The notes: generated by a model from the sequence alone, not told the origin. 64,000 nt of DNA from Schizochytrium sp. CCTCC M209059 (GCA_000818945.1 KN805385.1:384595-448594); one strand, 5' to 3'. Shown: positions 29,357 to 40,515, counted from the stretch's first letter. Numbers and translations are program-made.

Positions 29357-32032
29357 TTACCTACTTAGATTCATAATGTGCTCGTGATAGTAGAGATTCA
29401 CGTTTTCCCGCGCTATGGGCCGCGGGTTAGCCCGAACAAAAGCAAAGGTGCTTTCGCCCGTACGTCGAATGGTGAGCACGAGGGCTTTGCCACAGGGCAA
29501 GGTGGTCTGGGCGGGTCTCTTGCGTTTTCGCGGCCCGGTCGACCTTTCCTTTTCTTGACTTTTGGCAGCGGCACCCGGCGCCTCGCCTGCATGCGCCGAA
29601 CTAGGACTCGTCATTGTGGAAAGCTTGTGCAGGTTGCTTGGTGCGGTCATCGAAGTAAGGGCCAGCAGTAGATTATCTTGAGGAGGACGAGCGGTGAGAG
29701 CCACCTTGTTGACGAGGTACTCGACGACTTCAGCAACGGCGGACTTTGACGTGGAGATCTTTGGTGCAAAACGAAGTGTCTTTGTTTCGATGGCTCTGCC
29801 TTCGCTTCGAATGAAAGCTAAACTTTCGCGCTTGAGAACAGCAAACCTGTTGCGTTCGCGATAAATTTCTTGCAACGACATATTCGCAATTTCGGATATT
29901 CGCTCATTCCGCGTATCGCTATAAACTGTTGCTTCCTCGAGATCCCCGACTCTTGCATACTCTTCCATTTGCACTTTGCGTTTGTGTGCACAATCGGCAT
30001 TGCCGCAAATGCCGCAGCGGCCGAAGAGTCTTTTAAAGGTTTCATCAATTTCTTTGCTGTCTGGATGAGGGGCTTTCAGGCACGGGTCGTTGGCGATAAT
30101 GGCTGTGTTGACTCGCGCACGCAGATCATCGAGGAGAGCATGTGTCTCGAGGGCAGCAAGAACTTCCGCATCAGTCTCCATGCGTCCCGACCGAAGAGTG
30201 ACATTCCTTGCGTTCTGCGAAGCCTTGGGTGAACTCTGCAAAATCTCTTCCAAAGACGTATTCGCCAGGTTCGGCGCTGATTTCCCAGCGAGCGCCTTGG
30301 ATGACCGTAGTTTTATGCCAGCAAGCGTGGAAGTAACAAGGTGTTGGCTGAGAAGATGATCATAGACGAGCTCAGTCTGCGAAGAGCGAACTCCAAAGCG
30401 CATCAGTCCGATTGGAAAGGCATTCTGCTCGTCGACCGTGCTTCTCTGAGCACTGCCTAGAATTTCACACGTGTCTCCCTTTGCTATGAAAGAGAACGAA
30501 TTGGCATGAGGGCCGTTCCGTCTGACATTGCTCACGGCGCGCATACGACCACTCGAGGCATCGGTGACGTCAAACTCATTTGGAAGGGTGATAGCCTTGT
30601 CAATATTGAATGGTAGCTGCTTGTCGTCCCGACGCAACAATCGATAGAGTTCCGTTGTCTCGGGTATCCGCGCGTGCTGCGGAACGATCTTGGAAGGCGA
30701 TGGGGGCGAGACTTTTTCTTTTGATGCAGATAAAGGCGACTGAGGGTGTTGTCCAGTGTTCCTTGAAGGCATTTTCAAAAGGTGACTGAAAGCAGGCTGG
30801 TCTGTAATGTTGTTGGCGCGGGCGCCTACGTCACGCCAGAGGTCGGCGCAAGTGTACATTGTGACGGATCGAATGGCATCTCTCGTGACGGAGTCCTCAA
30901 AGTTGCCGGGCTGGGTAAGTCGAGGAGCTGATGCGGCCACGCCACTCTTACTTTTGCTTCGCGAGGCAGAGATGGGTCGGTAGTTTGGCGCAACGAGTTC
31001 GTCTTCGGGTGATATGTGTGAATGTGTGGCACACATTGTAGGTTTGTTGGCTGCCGAGGCCAGCTCCGTGAAGCTTGCGCCGGCGCGTTGGCCACAGCGG
31101 ACGTGGTAGGCGACAGAGCAGCCGCGTACAGAGCACTTGAGACACACGCCTGTGCTTCGAGTGCAAAAGGCGCATTGAAGCTTTGTGCGCTGTTCGAGAC
31201 TTGGTGTGCCAAGACCATAGATTTGCCTGTTGCGAGTGTAGGTTTCGGGCACGGAGTGAATGCATGCCGGGTGAAACCAGTGCGGACCTTTGTGCTGGGC
31301 TTGGACGAGGGCACCATCTCTGCCGTGGCAAATAGCGCACGTAATCTCATCTCGCGGCAAGCGATCTGACCCGTTCTGGACGAGCCCGTCGGTGGCTTGA
31401 TGCGCGGCCTTGCATGGACCACAGAACCATTCGTCATCGGGGATTGTTTTTACACCGTAGCAGGCTTGGTGGACGGCAATCTCGCAGTTTTCGCCTTCAC
31501 AAAAGACGATCATGTTTTGATCAGTCCACGTGCCTACGCGGCACACGTCGCAAAGTTCGTCTTCTTCGACCTGAGAGTCAGCTGTGGGTGTCTCATGGAT
31601 TTCGTGTTCCTCGTTGTTCATGATTTTCTTGGTGTCGTTGGAGTAAGCGGCAGGAGAGAACGACGAGGGTGCCGCGACTTGCTGTTTGTGCTCTGCGACT
31701 TGCTGTTCACCAGCTTGCTGACTTCGCTTCGCGACTTGGTGCTTGTGCTTTGCGCCGGGCTGCCTGTCCTCTGCGCCTTGGTGCTTGTCGTGCTCTGCGC
31801 CGTGCTTGCGTGTGCTAGCGATCTCCCATCCCCCCGCCTGCTGGCGCGCCTGCTCCCGCTTTGCGGCGGCATCAGCGCTGCTCGCGCGTGTACTTGTGAT
31901 CTGCCACGAGTCCGCGTCTTCTGCCTGCTCCTCCTCCTCCGCGCGCGCTGCAGGCCGGGGCAGCGCGGCGTCGTCCTCGCCGCTGCTCGTGGCCATGGCC
32001 GCCTCCTCGTCGCCATCCCGACTCGCCTCCAT
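29357..32032 (-). CDS. PHD-zinc-knuckle-extended-PHD (PZP) chromatin reader
   Basis: A single exon encodes 891 residues. Residues 1-150 are charged, Lys/His/Gln-rich and disordered. The first PHD finger (about 155-205) reads LCDVCRVGTWTDQNMIVFCE ... CYGV ... WFCGPC. It is followed by a zinc knuckle (CAICHGRDGALVQ, HWFHPACI) and an extended PHD (about 275-335, CAFCTRSTGVCLKCSVRGCS ... YHVRCGQRAG). This PHD-ZnK-ePHD array is the signature of BRPF, JADE and AF10/AF17 proteins, which bind the unmodified H3 tail and DNA and scaffold HAT or DOT1L complexes. No bromodomain, PWWP or HAT domain is present. The 550-residue C-terminal part is unassigned; it includes RCGICGNADCAHK (possible small zinc site, about 680) and a helical SLQEIYRERNRFAVLKRES. 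Complex membership is inference. Confidence 0.85.
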   Translation of the reverse strand: MEASRDGDEEAAMATSSGEDDAALPRPAARAEEEEQAEDADSWQITSTRASSADAAAKREQARQQAGGWEIASTRKHGAEHDKHQGAEDRQPGAKHKHQVAKRSQQAGEQQVAEHKQQVAAPSSFSPAAYSNDTKKIMNNEEHEIHETPTADSQVEEDELCDVCRVGTWTDQNMIVFCEGENCEIAVHQACYGVKTIPDDEWFCGPCKAAHQATDGLVQNGSDRLPRDEITCAICHGRDGALVQAQHKGPHWFHPACIHSVPETYTRNRQIYGLGTPSLEQRTKLQCAFCTRSTGVCLKCSVRGCSVAYHVRCGQRAGASFTELASAANKPTMCATHSHISPEDELVAPNYRPISASRSKSKSGVAASAPRLTQPGNFEDSVTRDAIRSVTMYTCADLWRDVGARANNITDQPAFSHLLKMPSRNTGQHPQSPLSASKEKVSPPSPSKIVPQHARIPETTELYRLLRRDDKQLPFNIDKAITLPNEFDVTDASSGRMRAVSNVRRNGPHANSFSFIAKGDTCEILGSAQRSTVDEQNAFPIGLMRFGVRSSQTELVYDHLLSQHLVTSTLAGIKLRSSKALAGKSAPNLANTSLEEILQSSPKASQNARNVTLRSGRMETDAEVLAALETHALLDDLRARVNTAIIANDPCLKAPHPDSKEIDETFKRLFGRCGICGNADCAHKRKVQMEEYARVGDLEEATVYSDTRNERISEIANMSLQEIYRERNRFAVLKRESLAFIRSEGRAIETKTLRFAPKISTSKSAVAEVVEYLVNKVALTARPPQDNLLLALTSMTAPSNLHKLSTMTSPSSAHAGEAPGAAAKSQEKERSTGPRKRKRPAQTTLPCGKALVLTIRRTGESTFAFVRANPRPIARENVNLYYHEHIMNLSR

Positions 32033-33269
32033 CGCGCAGGGGCGCTCGGGGCCCGCTCGAGGCGCGCCACGCGGGCGCGCGGGAGGCGGGCGCGGGGGCG
32101 GGAGGGCAGACGCGCGAGGTGAGGAAAGAGAAGGGGTCGCGAGCGCGCTGCGTCGGGAGTCTTCGATATGCGCGCCTCTCGTCGTCGCACAAGCGCCAAA
32201 ATACAGAAGGGGGGAAAATAAATTGCTAGGCCTAGGATGGGAAAGAGAAGAGGCAAAATGAGAGTCAGGACTGACTGACTGACTGACTGACTGACCATTT
32301 TTCGTGCCATGTTCTCATCGCGGAGCAGAGCGCCCGCTTCGGAGAATGCTGCTGCGCGCATCGTTGCTGAGACACAGAGCAAAGCGGCATCTTTAGAGCG
32401 CCCCAACTGCTGGCGTCAAAACTCTCGTCGACGGCCCACGCGCCGCGGTGCTTCGTCCCGCCCTTGGACGGTCCTTACGGCCGCACGTGATCCATACCTC
32501 TTTAATCTTTGACTCGCTGCGGAGGGCTTCTCGCGAGGGCTGTGGCAAAATTTTCGCTGACTTTGTCGACTGCTGTGCTCTGGAGTGCGGCGCGTGCCTA
32601 TGTCTTTTTTGCGCATGGTGCATAAAGGACATAGGTCATGCATGACTCAGATGCGTGTGCCATCGGCATGTTGCGAGGTGCGAATTTAAGTCTGCTTGAG
32701 AAACGAACCCATTTCTGAGCGATTTCGCTGTCGTAAAACAGGCATGGGCTAATATTTAAGCGCAGGGTCTTCGCGACTACATGGCAGATCACATCAGAGA
32801 CGCAGACATACGTGCCAGCGTGTAAACTAGATAACGTCCTCTCCAAACGCCAGACATTGTAGGCGACAACTTTAGCTTCTAAAACAACCTCCATCTCCTG
32901 ACAGTCATGTGAGTGAGAAAGAAAAAAGCCTTGTTCGCATCTTATCGGGCTAAAATATCACCTTGTCCGATATTCTCAGTAGGTGGTAAACCAAAGCCTT
33001 TCGCATTCGTTATTGAGATTTTCTCTTTCAGCTAGACCTTCCTCGATCGCTTAGACTGTTCCACGGCCCTGGCCGCTGCAGTGGCTGGCCACTTTGGGGC
33101 AAATGGTCGCACTTGCACACATAAGAAGCCAAGTCAAGAACAAGAAAATGCTCGGTTTGTTTGTCAACTGTGGTCACAAGTTGGCGCATGACGAGGCTTG
33201 ACGCAGTGTTTCGATTCAAAGAAGAGGTGAATAGGATAATAGTGTTTGTAAAAGGAGTAAAAAAGGTGG
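32033..33269. other. Intergenic region upstream of PHD gene and downstream of Myb gene
   Basis: 1.24 kb with no gene I can support. It holds a GACT repeat (32269-32295) near the PHD promoter and a relatively AT-rich stretch at 32600-33160, unlike the GC-rich neighbourhood. A 98-codon minus ORF at 32598-32894 has no recognisable motif and was not called. Part of this is likely the 3' UTR of the Myb gene. Confidence 0.55.
32269..32295. repeat. (GACT)n microsatellite
   Basis: About six perfect GACT units, 240 bp upstream of the PHD gene start. Confidence 0.9.
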
Positions 33270-33341
33270 TCAGGCTTGAGGCAAGAAGCGCTGCAAGCCA
33301 AGTGGGGCTGCGAGAAGCAAATTATTTCCTCCTTGAGGTGT

Positions 33342-33390
<49 letters not shown>

Positions 33391-35633
33391 GGCTGCGACG
33401 ATACTTGATGGCGGGGCTGCGACGCAAAGTTAAAGGGTTGAAGTGACGGAGATGGGAGTTGGAAGTGCTGAAGGTTCTGTTTGAGAAATAGTTGCTGCTG
33501 TTGCTGCTGATTATGCTCCTGGCCCTGTTGCGCTTGGCTGAAAAGTTGCTGAGCATAGGATCCTGGACTGTGTGTCTGTTGTCGCTGGAGGCTCGTATCT
33601 GGGAGTTTGTGCATTTGTAGCTGCTGTTGATAAGGCAACGATGTATTTACAACGGACCAAAAGGTAGCCATGTCAAGTTTTTGCAAAAGTTGAAGCTGCG
33701 CTGCGCATTGACTTGCCAATTGCTGCACAAAAATCGCTTGCGAGGCGTCGGGGGAGATGACGGGAGGCATGTCTCGGACATCGTCAGCTACATCATGCAT
33801 GGTATCCTGGGTTCGTTTTTGAGGCTGTTGGATAGACACGCGCTGTTGGTTTGTGGCAGTGGCATCTTCGTTCTCGATCGAAGCAGATTGGAGACGAATA
33901 ATTTTTGCCAGGTCGAACGAAGGAGTCTGCTGTTGCTTCTGGTTCTGCTGTTGTTGAAAATGCTGTTGCTGCAGGAGCTGTTGATTCATTTCCAAATTGA
34001 CTGAAGCACGACGCTTTGCACTTGTGAGCATCTGTGCGGCCTTAATGCAGCTTGGATCGACGGAAGTACCCTTGGCATCGTCACAAACTGAAGAGGACAT
34101 CTTTTGGATTTTCGTGGGCAGACCCGTGTCGAGCGGGGGAGGTCCTTCATTTTTGGGCAGTGCGTGGGCTGGGCTGTGTACAGGCGAGTCATTAGAGGAC
34201 ACGGTTGGGCGCTCGCGCTTGAGATTCGGTTTGCGTGAACGTTTTGCGGGTTTCGTCGAGGCTGCGGCGACGACGGCTGCAGCGAGGTCGACAGTCTCGT
34301 CAGACAAGGAACCCACGGAGTGCGTTTTTTCTGCGGCACTGGTATCCGGGGCCTTTCTTGCGAGAGCACGGGAATGCGTCTTGGTTTTGTTTTTATTGTT
34401 GTTTTTGTTGTTGGGGGGCTCGAGAACGTCAGATTCTTTGGCTTGTGCCCCGCTTTTGTTGCCGCTGGTACTCTTATTGTTAGGATTTTGAAGAGAAATG
34501 GTTTTTGGCAGCGCCACGGGTGTATTTGCACCGGATGGGGAGGTTGCGGTGGACGAGGAGCGTGTGATGGTCCCGTTTTGATTGGCAGTATCAAGCTTGG
34601 TCTTATCGGTGAAGGATGGGAGACCATCGACAGAATCGATTTCCTCGCCTTCGTCGTCGCTGCCGAGGGAGATGCCAAGTTTGTCGCTGAGACGCACAGT
34701 GTCCGCCTCGCCGCGCATCAGTGCCCTGCATCGCGTTTTGACGGCATTTTTGGTCCGATTTTTCAGAGAGTTGGAAATGAGTCCCCAGCGGCAGCCATAG
34801 CTGCTGTGAAGGCTGAGAATGGTGCGGTCTTCGGCGGGTGTCCACTCGCGTCGTTTTGCGCGCAGCAGAGATTTGTAGCGTGTTTTGACGGAGTTTTCGG
34901 TGCGTCCGGGCAGTGCTTGGGCGATTTGGGCCCATCGGTTTCCAAGGTCGCGATGCATTGTCATGAGCGTGCGGTCTTCATCGCGAGTCCACTCTGACTT
35001 TTTGATGCTAGGGTCGAGGTTATAGCACCAGCGTTCGCGGCACTGTTTTGCGGAGCGACCTTTGACGTGGCGGGCGACTTGGCTCCAGCTCGAGTTGGAT
35101 CCTCCCTTGACGTTGAACTTGATTTTGCTCAGAACAGATACGAGATGGGCGTCCTCTGCCGTGGACCATGCGCCTTTTTTCTGGCCGGTGGACCACGTGT
35201 TTCTTTTCAGCGGGTCGCCCATTACGTCCTCGTCTCTTTCTCCGTCATTAACATTATCATCATCATCATCATCGTCGTCGTCTTCACCCTCTTCTACTTC
35301 TTCTTCTTCTTCGTCGTCGTCATTGCTTTCGGGTGGTGACCCGTTGTCCTCCATGTCCTGTTCATCGTTGTCAGCAGCTTGTGGCTCTCGAGTTGTCTGT
35401 TCGCTATGCTTTTTCGTGTCGTCGCCGTTCCCGTGCGCGTCCTCCTTCTCGCGCAATTGCATGATTCGCCTCGCGAGGCCGACGGCATCGTCGTCTGGGT
35501 CGTCGCTGTCGGCGGCCAACTTCATTTTCTTTTTGATGTTTTGCTGCACGCTGTTGAGGTGGTGGTGGTGTCCTTTGTTGGCCTCGCCTTCCTGGCTTTG
35601 AACCGCCGCTGCTGCTGCGCGGACAAAAGTCAT
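33270..35633 (-). CDS. Three-repeat (R1R2R3) Myb transcription factor with glutamine-rich C-terminus
   Basis: A single exon encodes 787 residues. The start is the ATG at 35633 (MTFVRAAAAA, purine at -3); an upstream open stretch has no ATG. Residues 40-145 are acidic (long Glu/Asp run at 107-128). Three Myb helix-turn-helix repeats follow: R1 about 153-206 (GAWSTAEDAHLVSVL ... SAKQCRERW), R2 about 212-258 (EWTRDEDRTLMTMHRDLGNR ... NSVKTRYKSLL) and R3 about 262-307 (EWTPAEDRTILSLHSSYGCR ... NAVKTRCRALM). Tryptophans are kept at the first helix of each repeat; later positions are W or other aromatics. This is the c-Myb/plant 3R-Myb type of DNA binder. The rest is low-complexity, with Gln-rich stretches ending in a polyQ run of about 15 coded by CAG. 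Target genes are not inferable; 3R-Mybs often control cell-cycle genes. Confidence 0.87.
33346..33391. repeat. (CTG/CAG)n repeat coding polyglutamine
   Basis: About fifteen uninterrupted CTG units on the plus strand (CAG in the Myb reading frame), encoding the C-terminal polyQ. Confidence 0.95.
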
Positions 35634-35789
35634 TATTTGTAAGCGAATCTCCCTGCGCCGGTAACTCGCCCGCTCTGTCGCTCGCTCTCTCCTGTCTGCC
35701 AGACGGAGACGGAGACGAGAATGCGGTTTCCGGCGTCGCACGCTTGCTTGCTTGGAGCGTGCGAGCTAGCTAGCCAGATAAGTAAGTCT

Positions 35790-35830
35790 GCTTGGCTTGG
35801 CTTGGCTTGGCTTGGCTTGGCTTGGCTTGG
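35790..35830. repeat. (GGCTT)n microsatellite
   Basis: Eight GGCTT units, 160 bp upstream of the Myb start. Confidence 0.95.
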
Positions 35831-35974
35831 CGTGCTGGGTTGCTTGGGTCCGCGCGGTTCTGCGGGATTCTCCTTCCGCTTTTTTCCCACCTCGTTCGTT
35901 CTCGGCGGCTGCAACCTTTGAAGGCCCACTAAGCTTGTGTGGCGCTTCGCTCGCCGTCACCCTCAGCCGCGTTA

Positions 35975-36068
35975 CGCTTTGCTTTGCTTTGCTTTGCTTT
36001 GCTTTACTTTACTTTGCTTCGCTCTGCTCTGCGTCGGTTGCGTCGCGTCGCGTCGCGTCGCGCGTCGC
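35975..36068. repeat. (GCTTT)n merging into (GTCGC)n
   Basis: Seven-plus GCTTT/ACTTT units followed by GCTCT and five CGTCG units. Confidence 0.9.
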
Positions 36069-36337
36069 CTTGTTTTCCTCCGACGCGTCGGCGCTCTCGC
36101 CTCTCGCCTCTCGCTCGCGAGGGCTGGTGCTGCGCGAACTTGCGTGTCCGGCAGGAAGCCGCGGCCGCGTCGCCTCCGCCTCAGCCGGGCCCTCTTCTCC
36201 TCGCCTCTCGCCCTCTCTCTGCGCTTCGTCTCCGCCAGCCAACCCAACCCGGCTCCCTCTCCACGCCCCGGGCCTCAGGCGTCTGTCTGTCTGCACGAGC
36301 TCCGCTCCGCTCTGCCCAGCCCTGCCCGCCGGCGTTG

Positions 36338-36420
36338 AGCTTTGCTTTGCTTCGCTTTGCTTTGCTTCGCTTTGCTTTGCGTCGCGTTGCGTCGCCTTGC
36401 TTCGCTCTGCTCTTCTCCGC
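36338..36420. repeat. Second GCTTT/GCTTC/GTCGC composite array
   Basis: Repeats the same order of units as 35975-36068 (GCTTT, then GTCGC, then GCTCT), about 360 bp away. Confidence 0.85.
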
Positions 36421-36590
36421 GCTGCTTCCTGCCGCGGCGTGCGGTCGCCGCTGCTTCCGCCGCTGCCGCCCGCACTGCGCGCTGCTCAGCGCGCGGCAGG
36501 AAGCGCCTGCTCGCCGCTGCTTTCCGCTCCTGCCTCTGCTCTGCTCTGCTCTGCAGCCAGCTAGCTAGCTAGCTGCCACTGCCGCCGCGG

Positions 36591-36632
36591 TGACGCCGAT
36601 GACGCCGATGACGCCGATGACGCCGCCGCCGA
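36591..36632. repeat. (GACGCCGAT)n 9-bp repeat
   Basis: Four to five GACGCCGAT units. Confidence 0.9.
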
Positions 36633-37030
36633 AAGGCAGCGAAGCACGCGAGGCCAGCAAGCGCTTCCCGGCGATGGAGGGAGGAGGAAGGAGGAAGCAA
36701 GCAAAGGGGAGGAAGGAAGGGGACTCGGGCCCGGCCTCGCCTCCCTTTGCGTGCTTGCGTGCGTGCTTGCTTAGTTGCTTGCTTGGCTCTTCGCGCCTGC
36801 CGCGGCTTGCGCGAACGGATGGGACGAAGCGGCGCGAGCCCGGCTACCTCGGCCGGACACCTAGGCCGCGTTGGAGCCCGCCCAGCGGGGAACCAACGAT
36901 GGAGCTCTGCACGAGCGCAAGGGGGCTCGCTCGCCCGGCACGAACGATGGCGAGCGGATGAATCTCTCGTGCTCTCGCCTCGGCCTCCCTTGATCGATCG
37001 CTCGATCGCTCGATCGATCGAACGAAGAGG

Positions 37031-37076
37031 GATGGATGGATGGATGGATGGATGGATGGATGGATGGACGGACGGA
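37031..37076. repeat. (GATG)n microsatellite
   Basis: About ten GATG units, preceded by CTCGATCG units and closing with GACG. Confidence 0.95.
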
Positions 37077-37096
37077 CTACTGGCGGATCGACGCTC

Positions 37097-37133
37097 TGCC
37101 TTGCCTTGCCTTGCCTTGCCTTGCCTTGCCTTC
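37097..37133. repeat. (CCTTG)n microsatellite
   Basis: Seven CCTTG units. Another CCTTG array lies at 38034-38068. Confidence 0.95.
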
Positions 37134-38033
37134 GCTCTGTCGGACGGAGCGGGTCGCGCGAGGTACAGTAGCAGGCAGCAGCGGGTAAAGTAAGAGCCTC
37201 TCCCAAAAGCGCAGATGTCCGCACCGCGCGGGTCTTAGGTTTCTCTCAGACAGTCAGACAGTCAGTCAGACAGACAGGCAGACACCCGCCCACCCTCAGC
37301 CAGCCTTGGCTCGTACGTTCACTTGACCAAGCCTGGTTTCTCTCTACCCCAGCACTCGACTTCTTCGACGCGACGCGACGCGACAGCCGGTCGGTCGGCC
37401 GGTCGGTCGGTTCTCCGGCCGCCTGTTTTATTGACGTTGTTTCTTTGCGTGCGTGCTCGTATTCGCTGCTCGGTGAAACCCGCGGTCGTAGCGGGTACAA
37501 CGACGCAATGAACGACTGCGCAGCGCAGATCAGATCAGAGGAGATCAGAGCAGAGGAGATCAGAACAGAGCAGACCCGCCCGCCACGTCCAAGCTCCCCC
37601 CCCTGCTTGGCCCCAAATTCCCTCCTCCGGAATCGAACAGCCCGTCAGCCTGTCGACTGCACGCTCCGCTGGTTCGTTCGTCGCTTCCTCCCTTTTTTGT
37701 TCCTTCGTTCCACTGCCGCAGGCAGCCGATCCACGCTCGCGAATCCGCCTCGCAGTTGACCTCAACCGATTGATCAATTGATCGATTGATCGAAATCGGT
37801 CAACCAATCAGCGTTTTTCTCCACCACCTCCACGTCGCGGCCTCGCTCGCGGCCTCGCGGCCTCGCGGACTCGCGGCCTCGCCAGCCAGCCAGCAGCAAT
37901 AGCTCCCCGAGCTTCTTCTACAGCGCCGGCCAGCCAGGCCAAGATAAGAAAGAAGCCAAGAAACGAAACGAAGCCAAGCCAAGAAAGCCGCGCCCGGGAG
38001 AAGCAGCCTTCTCCTCGCCGGGAAGCCTCTCCT

Positions 38034-38068
38034 GGCCTTGCCTTACCTTGCCTTGCCTTGCCTTGCTC
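38034..38068. repeat. (CCTTG)n microsatellite, second array
   Basis: Six CCTTG units with one CCTTA variant. Confidence 0.93.
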
Positions 38069-38634
38069 TTCTTCTCCTGCACCTCAGGGACTCGCCGGCA
38101 CGCGCCGACGCCTCCGCGGCACTTGCACGCTTGCCGCTTGCACCTGGCCGCGCGAGGCCGGCGGCCCAAACGCAGCGCGACTGCGAGCTGGAAGCGCGAA
38201 CCCAAGCTGCGCCCGGAGCTAGCCCGAGCTGCGCAGCTTGGCGCCTGCTTCGCGGTAGCTCCGCGCAGCCCCGGCACAGCTTGCGCCGCCTGAGCTAGCT
38301 GTGGAGCCCCAGGTGTGTGCGCAACCCTTTTCCCGTCGCCGAGGCCCGTGTAGACGGACGCTAGCTAGAGGCGCGGCTCTGGAGACCGGGCACGCGAGCG
38401 CAGCTGCTGAGGCTGCGGGCGAGGGGCGGGCGCGCAGGCGGACAGACAGACGACGCCGGCCGCGTGGATGGACGCGAGCGTCGCGGCTTTCGGGTCTTTC
38501 CAGCTCGGCTGGCAGGCCCGGGTTGGGCTGGTCTGGCCTGCTTTGGTGTGGTTTCCTTTGCGCTTACTTTGTTTGGCAGGAGCGACGACTGCGATGAGCA
38601 GTCAACGCGACGCGCCGCGACGACGAGCTCTCGC

Positions 38635-38635
<1 letters not shown>

Positions 38636-38669
<34 letters not shown>

Positions 38670-38670
38670 G
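38636..38670. repeat. (GAGCAC)n repeat
   Basis: Five to six GAGCAC hexamers. Confidence 0.9.
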
Positions 38671-39173
38671 CGGAGAGCGTCGCGCTGCCTCTTTCGCTCG
38701 CTCGCTCGCTCGCTTGTGGCGTGTGGGCTAGCCAGACAAGGATGTCGAGGGTGTCCCTCTTGGGCGCGAGTCTCGGCCAGCAGGACGAGGGCTCGGCCAA
38801 GTGAGGGCCAACACGACTAGCCTTGAGATTCGGGGTCTGGAAGACAGACAGGCCTACCTTCTTCTGCTTGTCTGCTTGTTTACTACGTGCTTGCTTGCTT
38901 GCTTGCTTGCTGTTGGGAAAGGGGGATGAATGGAAACAACGCGGCGTTGACTGTTCAATCGATCAACCGTTTGATCACAATGAATCAACCAGACAATCAA
39001 TCGATTGATTGACGAGACAAATGGAGGGATGAGCGTTGATTTGGAGCGTCGTAGTAGTAGTTTACCTCGCAGCGAAAGCGGGACAAAAGCTGGCGGGCCG
39101 CAGCAGCCGGCACCCAGCTGCTCTTGTGTCGTGAACGGAGCCAACCGGCGTCGCGCGACGCGTCTGTTTGCTC

Positions 39174-39222
39174 AGCTCCAGCAGCTCCAGCAGCTCCAGC
39201 AGCTCCAGCAGCAGCAGTAGCA
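39174..39222. repeat. CAGCTC / CAG short tandem repeat
   Basis: CAGCTCCAG units repeated four times, ending in CAGCAGCAGTAGCAGCAG. Confidence 0.9.
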
Positions 39223-39301
39223 GCAGGGCCAAGCTGGTCTGGGGTGCAGACAGGGCGCGCAGCACACGCAGCAGCACAACCCGCTTCGGGTCGACAGTCC
39301 C

Positions 39302-39410
39302 GGAAAGAAAAAAGAAAAAGAAAAGAAAAAGAAAAGAAAGAAAAAGGAAAAAGGAAAAAGGAAAAAGAAAAAGAAAGAAAAAGAAGAAGAAGAAAAAGAA
39401 AAAGAAAAAA
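39302..39410. repeat. 109-bp polypurine tract (GAAA/GAAAAA)
   Basis: An almost pure A/G plus strand made of GAAA, GAAAAA and GAAG units. Confidence 0.9.
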
Positions 39411-39983
39411 ACTCTCAGGTCACAGCCGGATCTGCAAAAGTTCTTCGTCTTCGCGCCGCCACAACTTATGCCCTGTCGATGGACGGACGCGCTGACGCTG
39501 CTCTTTTCCTCTTTTCTTCTCCTCCCTCTCCTCTCCTTTCCTTTTTTCTCCTCTTCGCTCCAATCTGATTCTTGCTCCTGGTCCGGTCTGGTCTGGTCTG
39601 GGCTCTGGTCTCTGGTCTGCCCAATTCGCCGGGTTGATTTCCTCGCCGTCGAGTCTGCGCAGGCGCACGAGCTGCGTGCTCGGCCGCAACAGGCAGGACA
39701 ACCCTGGCTTCGCTTCGCCTCGCTTCGCCTCGCTTCGCCTCGCCTCGCCTTGGTAGGTCTACCGTCCTGCGTCGGCCGCGTGGGCCCGGTGCGTCGAGCG
39801 AGCGAGCTGCGTCGAGCGAGCGAGCTGCGGCTCGCTCCCTCGCCCGATGGCGCGGTTGCTCGACCGGGGGTGTAGTATTCTCCGCACGTAGACCTTGTTG
39901 TTCGTTGGTTCTTCGTACCGCGCACTGGTGGATGAAGTCGCAGGTGAATGGATGGACGCCGGCAGGAGAGCAGCAGCTTGAGA

Positions 39984-40060
39984 CAGAACACAAAGATTGA
40001 CGGATCGATGGATCGATGGATCGATGGATCGATCAATGGATCGATCAATGGATCGATCGG
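39984..40060. repeat. (GATCGATG)n repeat
   Basis: GGATCGAT units alternate with ATGGATCGATCA. Confidence 0.9.
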
Positions 40061-40365
40061 GTCGCCGCGGAGCGATCGATGGATCCAAGAAGTGTTGCGG
40101 ACGATGAAATGAACCAAGAATGAACGGACGAGAGCGGCCGATGGACGGATGGAAGCTTCCTCGCCAGCCGGATGGACGGGATGGACACCCGCCACTGCTC
40201 AAACAGGCAACCGTTTCTTTTCCTCCCCTTGTTTTTTTTTTTTTTTTTAGGTCTCGACGCAGCTGCGTTGCCGGTAGCGGGCGCGTGGCCTCGCGTCCGA
40301 CGTCGCAGTTCGAGCTCGGCCTCGCCCTCGAGCGCGCTTCTCGCCTGGCCGAGCCAAGGACTGCT

Positions 40366-40515
40366 GGCGATTGATTGATTGCTTGGTTGGAAGATTCAAG
40401 GTTTGCTAGCTTGCTAGCTTTGCTAGCTAGCTTGCTTGTTTGCTTGCCTGCTTGCTTTGCTTGCTTGCTTGCTTGCCAGTCAGTCAGCCAGGCAGCCAGG
40501 CAGCCAGGCAGCCAG
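40366..40515. repeat. Compound GATT / GCTTG / CTAG / GCCAG microsatellite cluster
   Basis: GATTGATTG, GCTAGCTTG, GCTTGCTTG, CAGTCAGTC and CCAGGCAG units run on from each other over 150 bp. Confidence 0.85.

Noticed and set aside
32598..32894. 98-codon minus ORF in the PHD-Myb gap
   Set aside because: No motif, no homology recognised, and it lies where the Myb 3' UTR should be.
37031..37133. Possible CRISPR-like repeat clusters
   Set aside because: These are perfect 4-5-bp microsatellites without spacers, in a eukaryotic genome.
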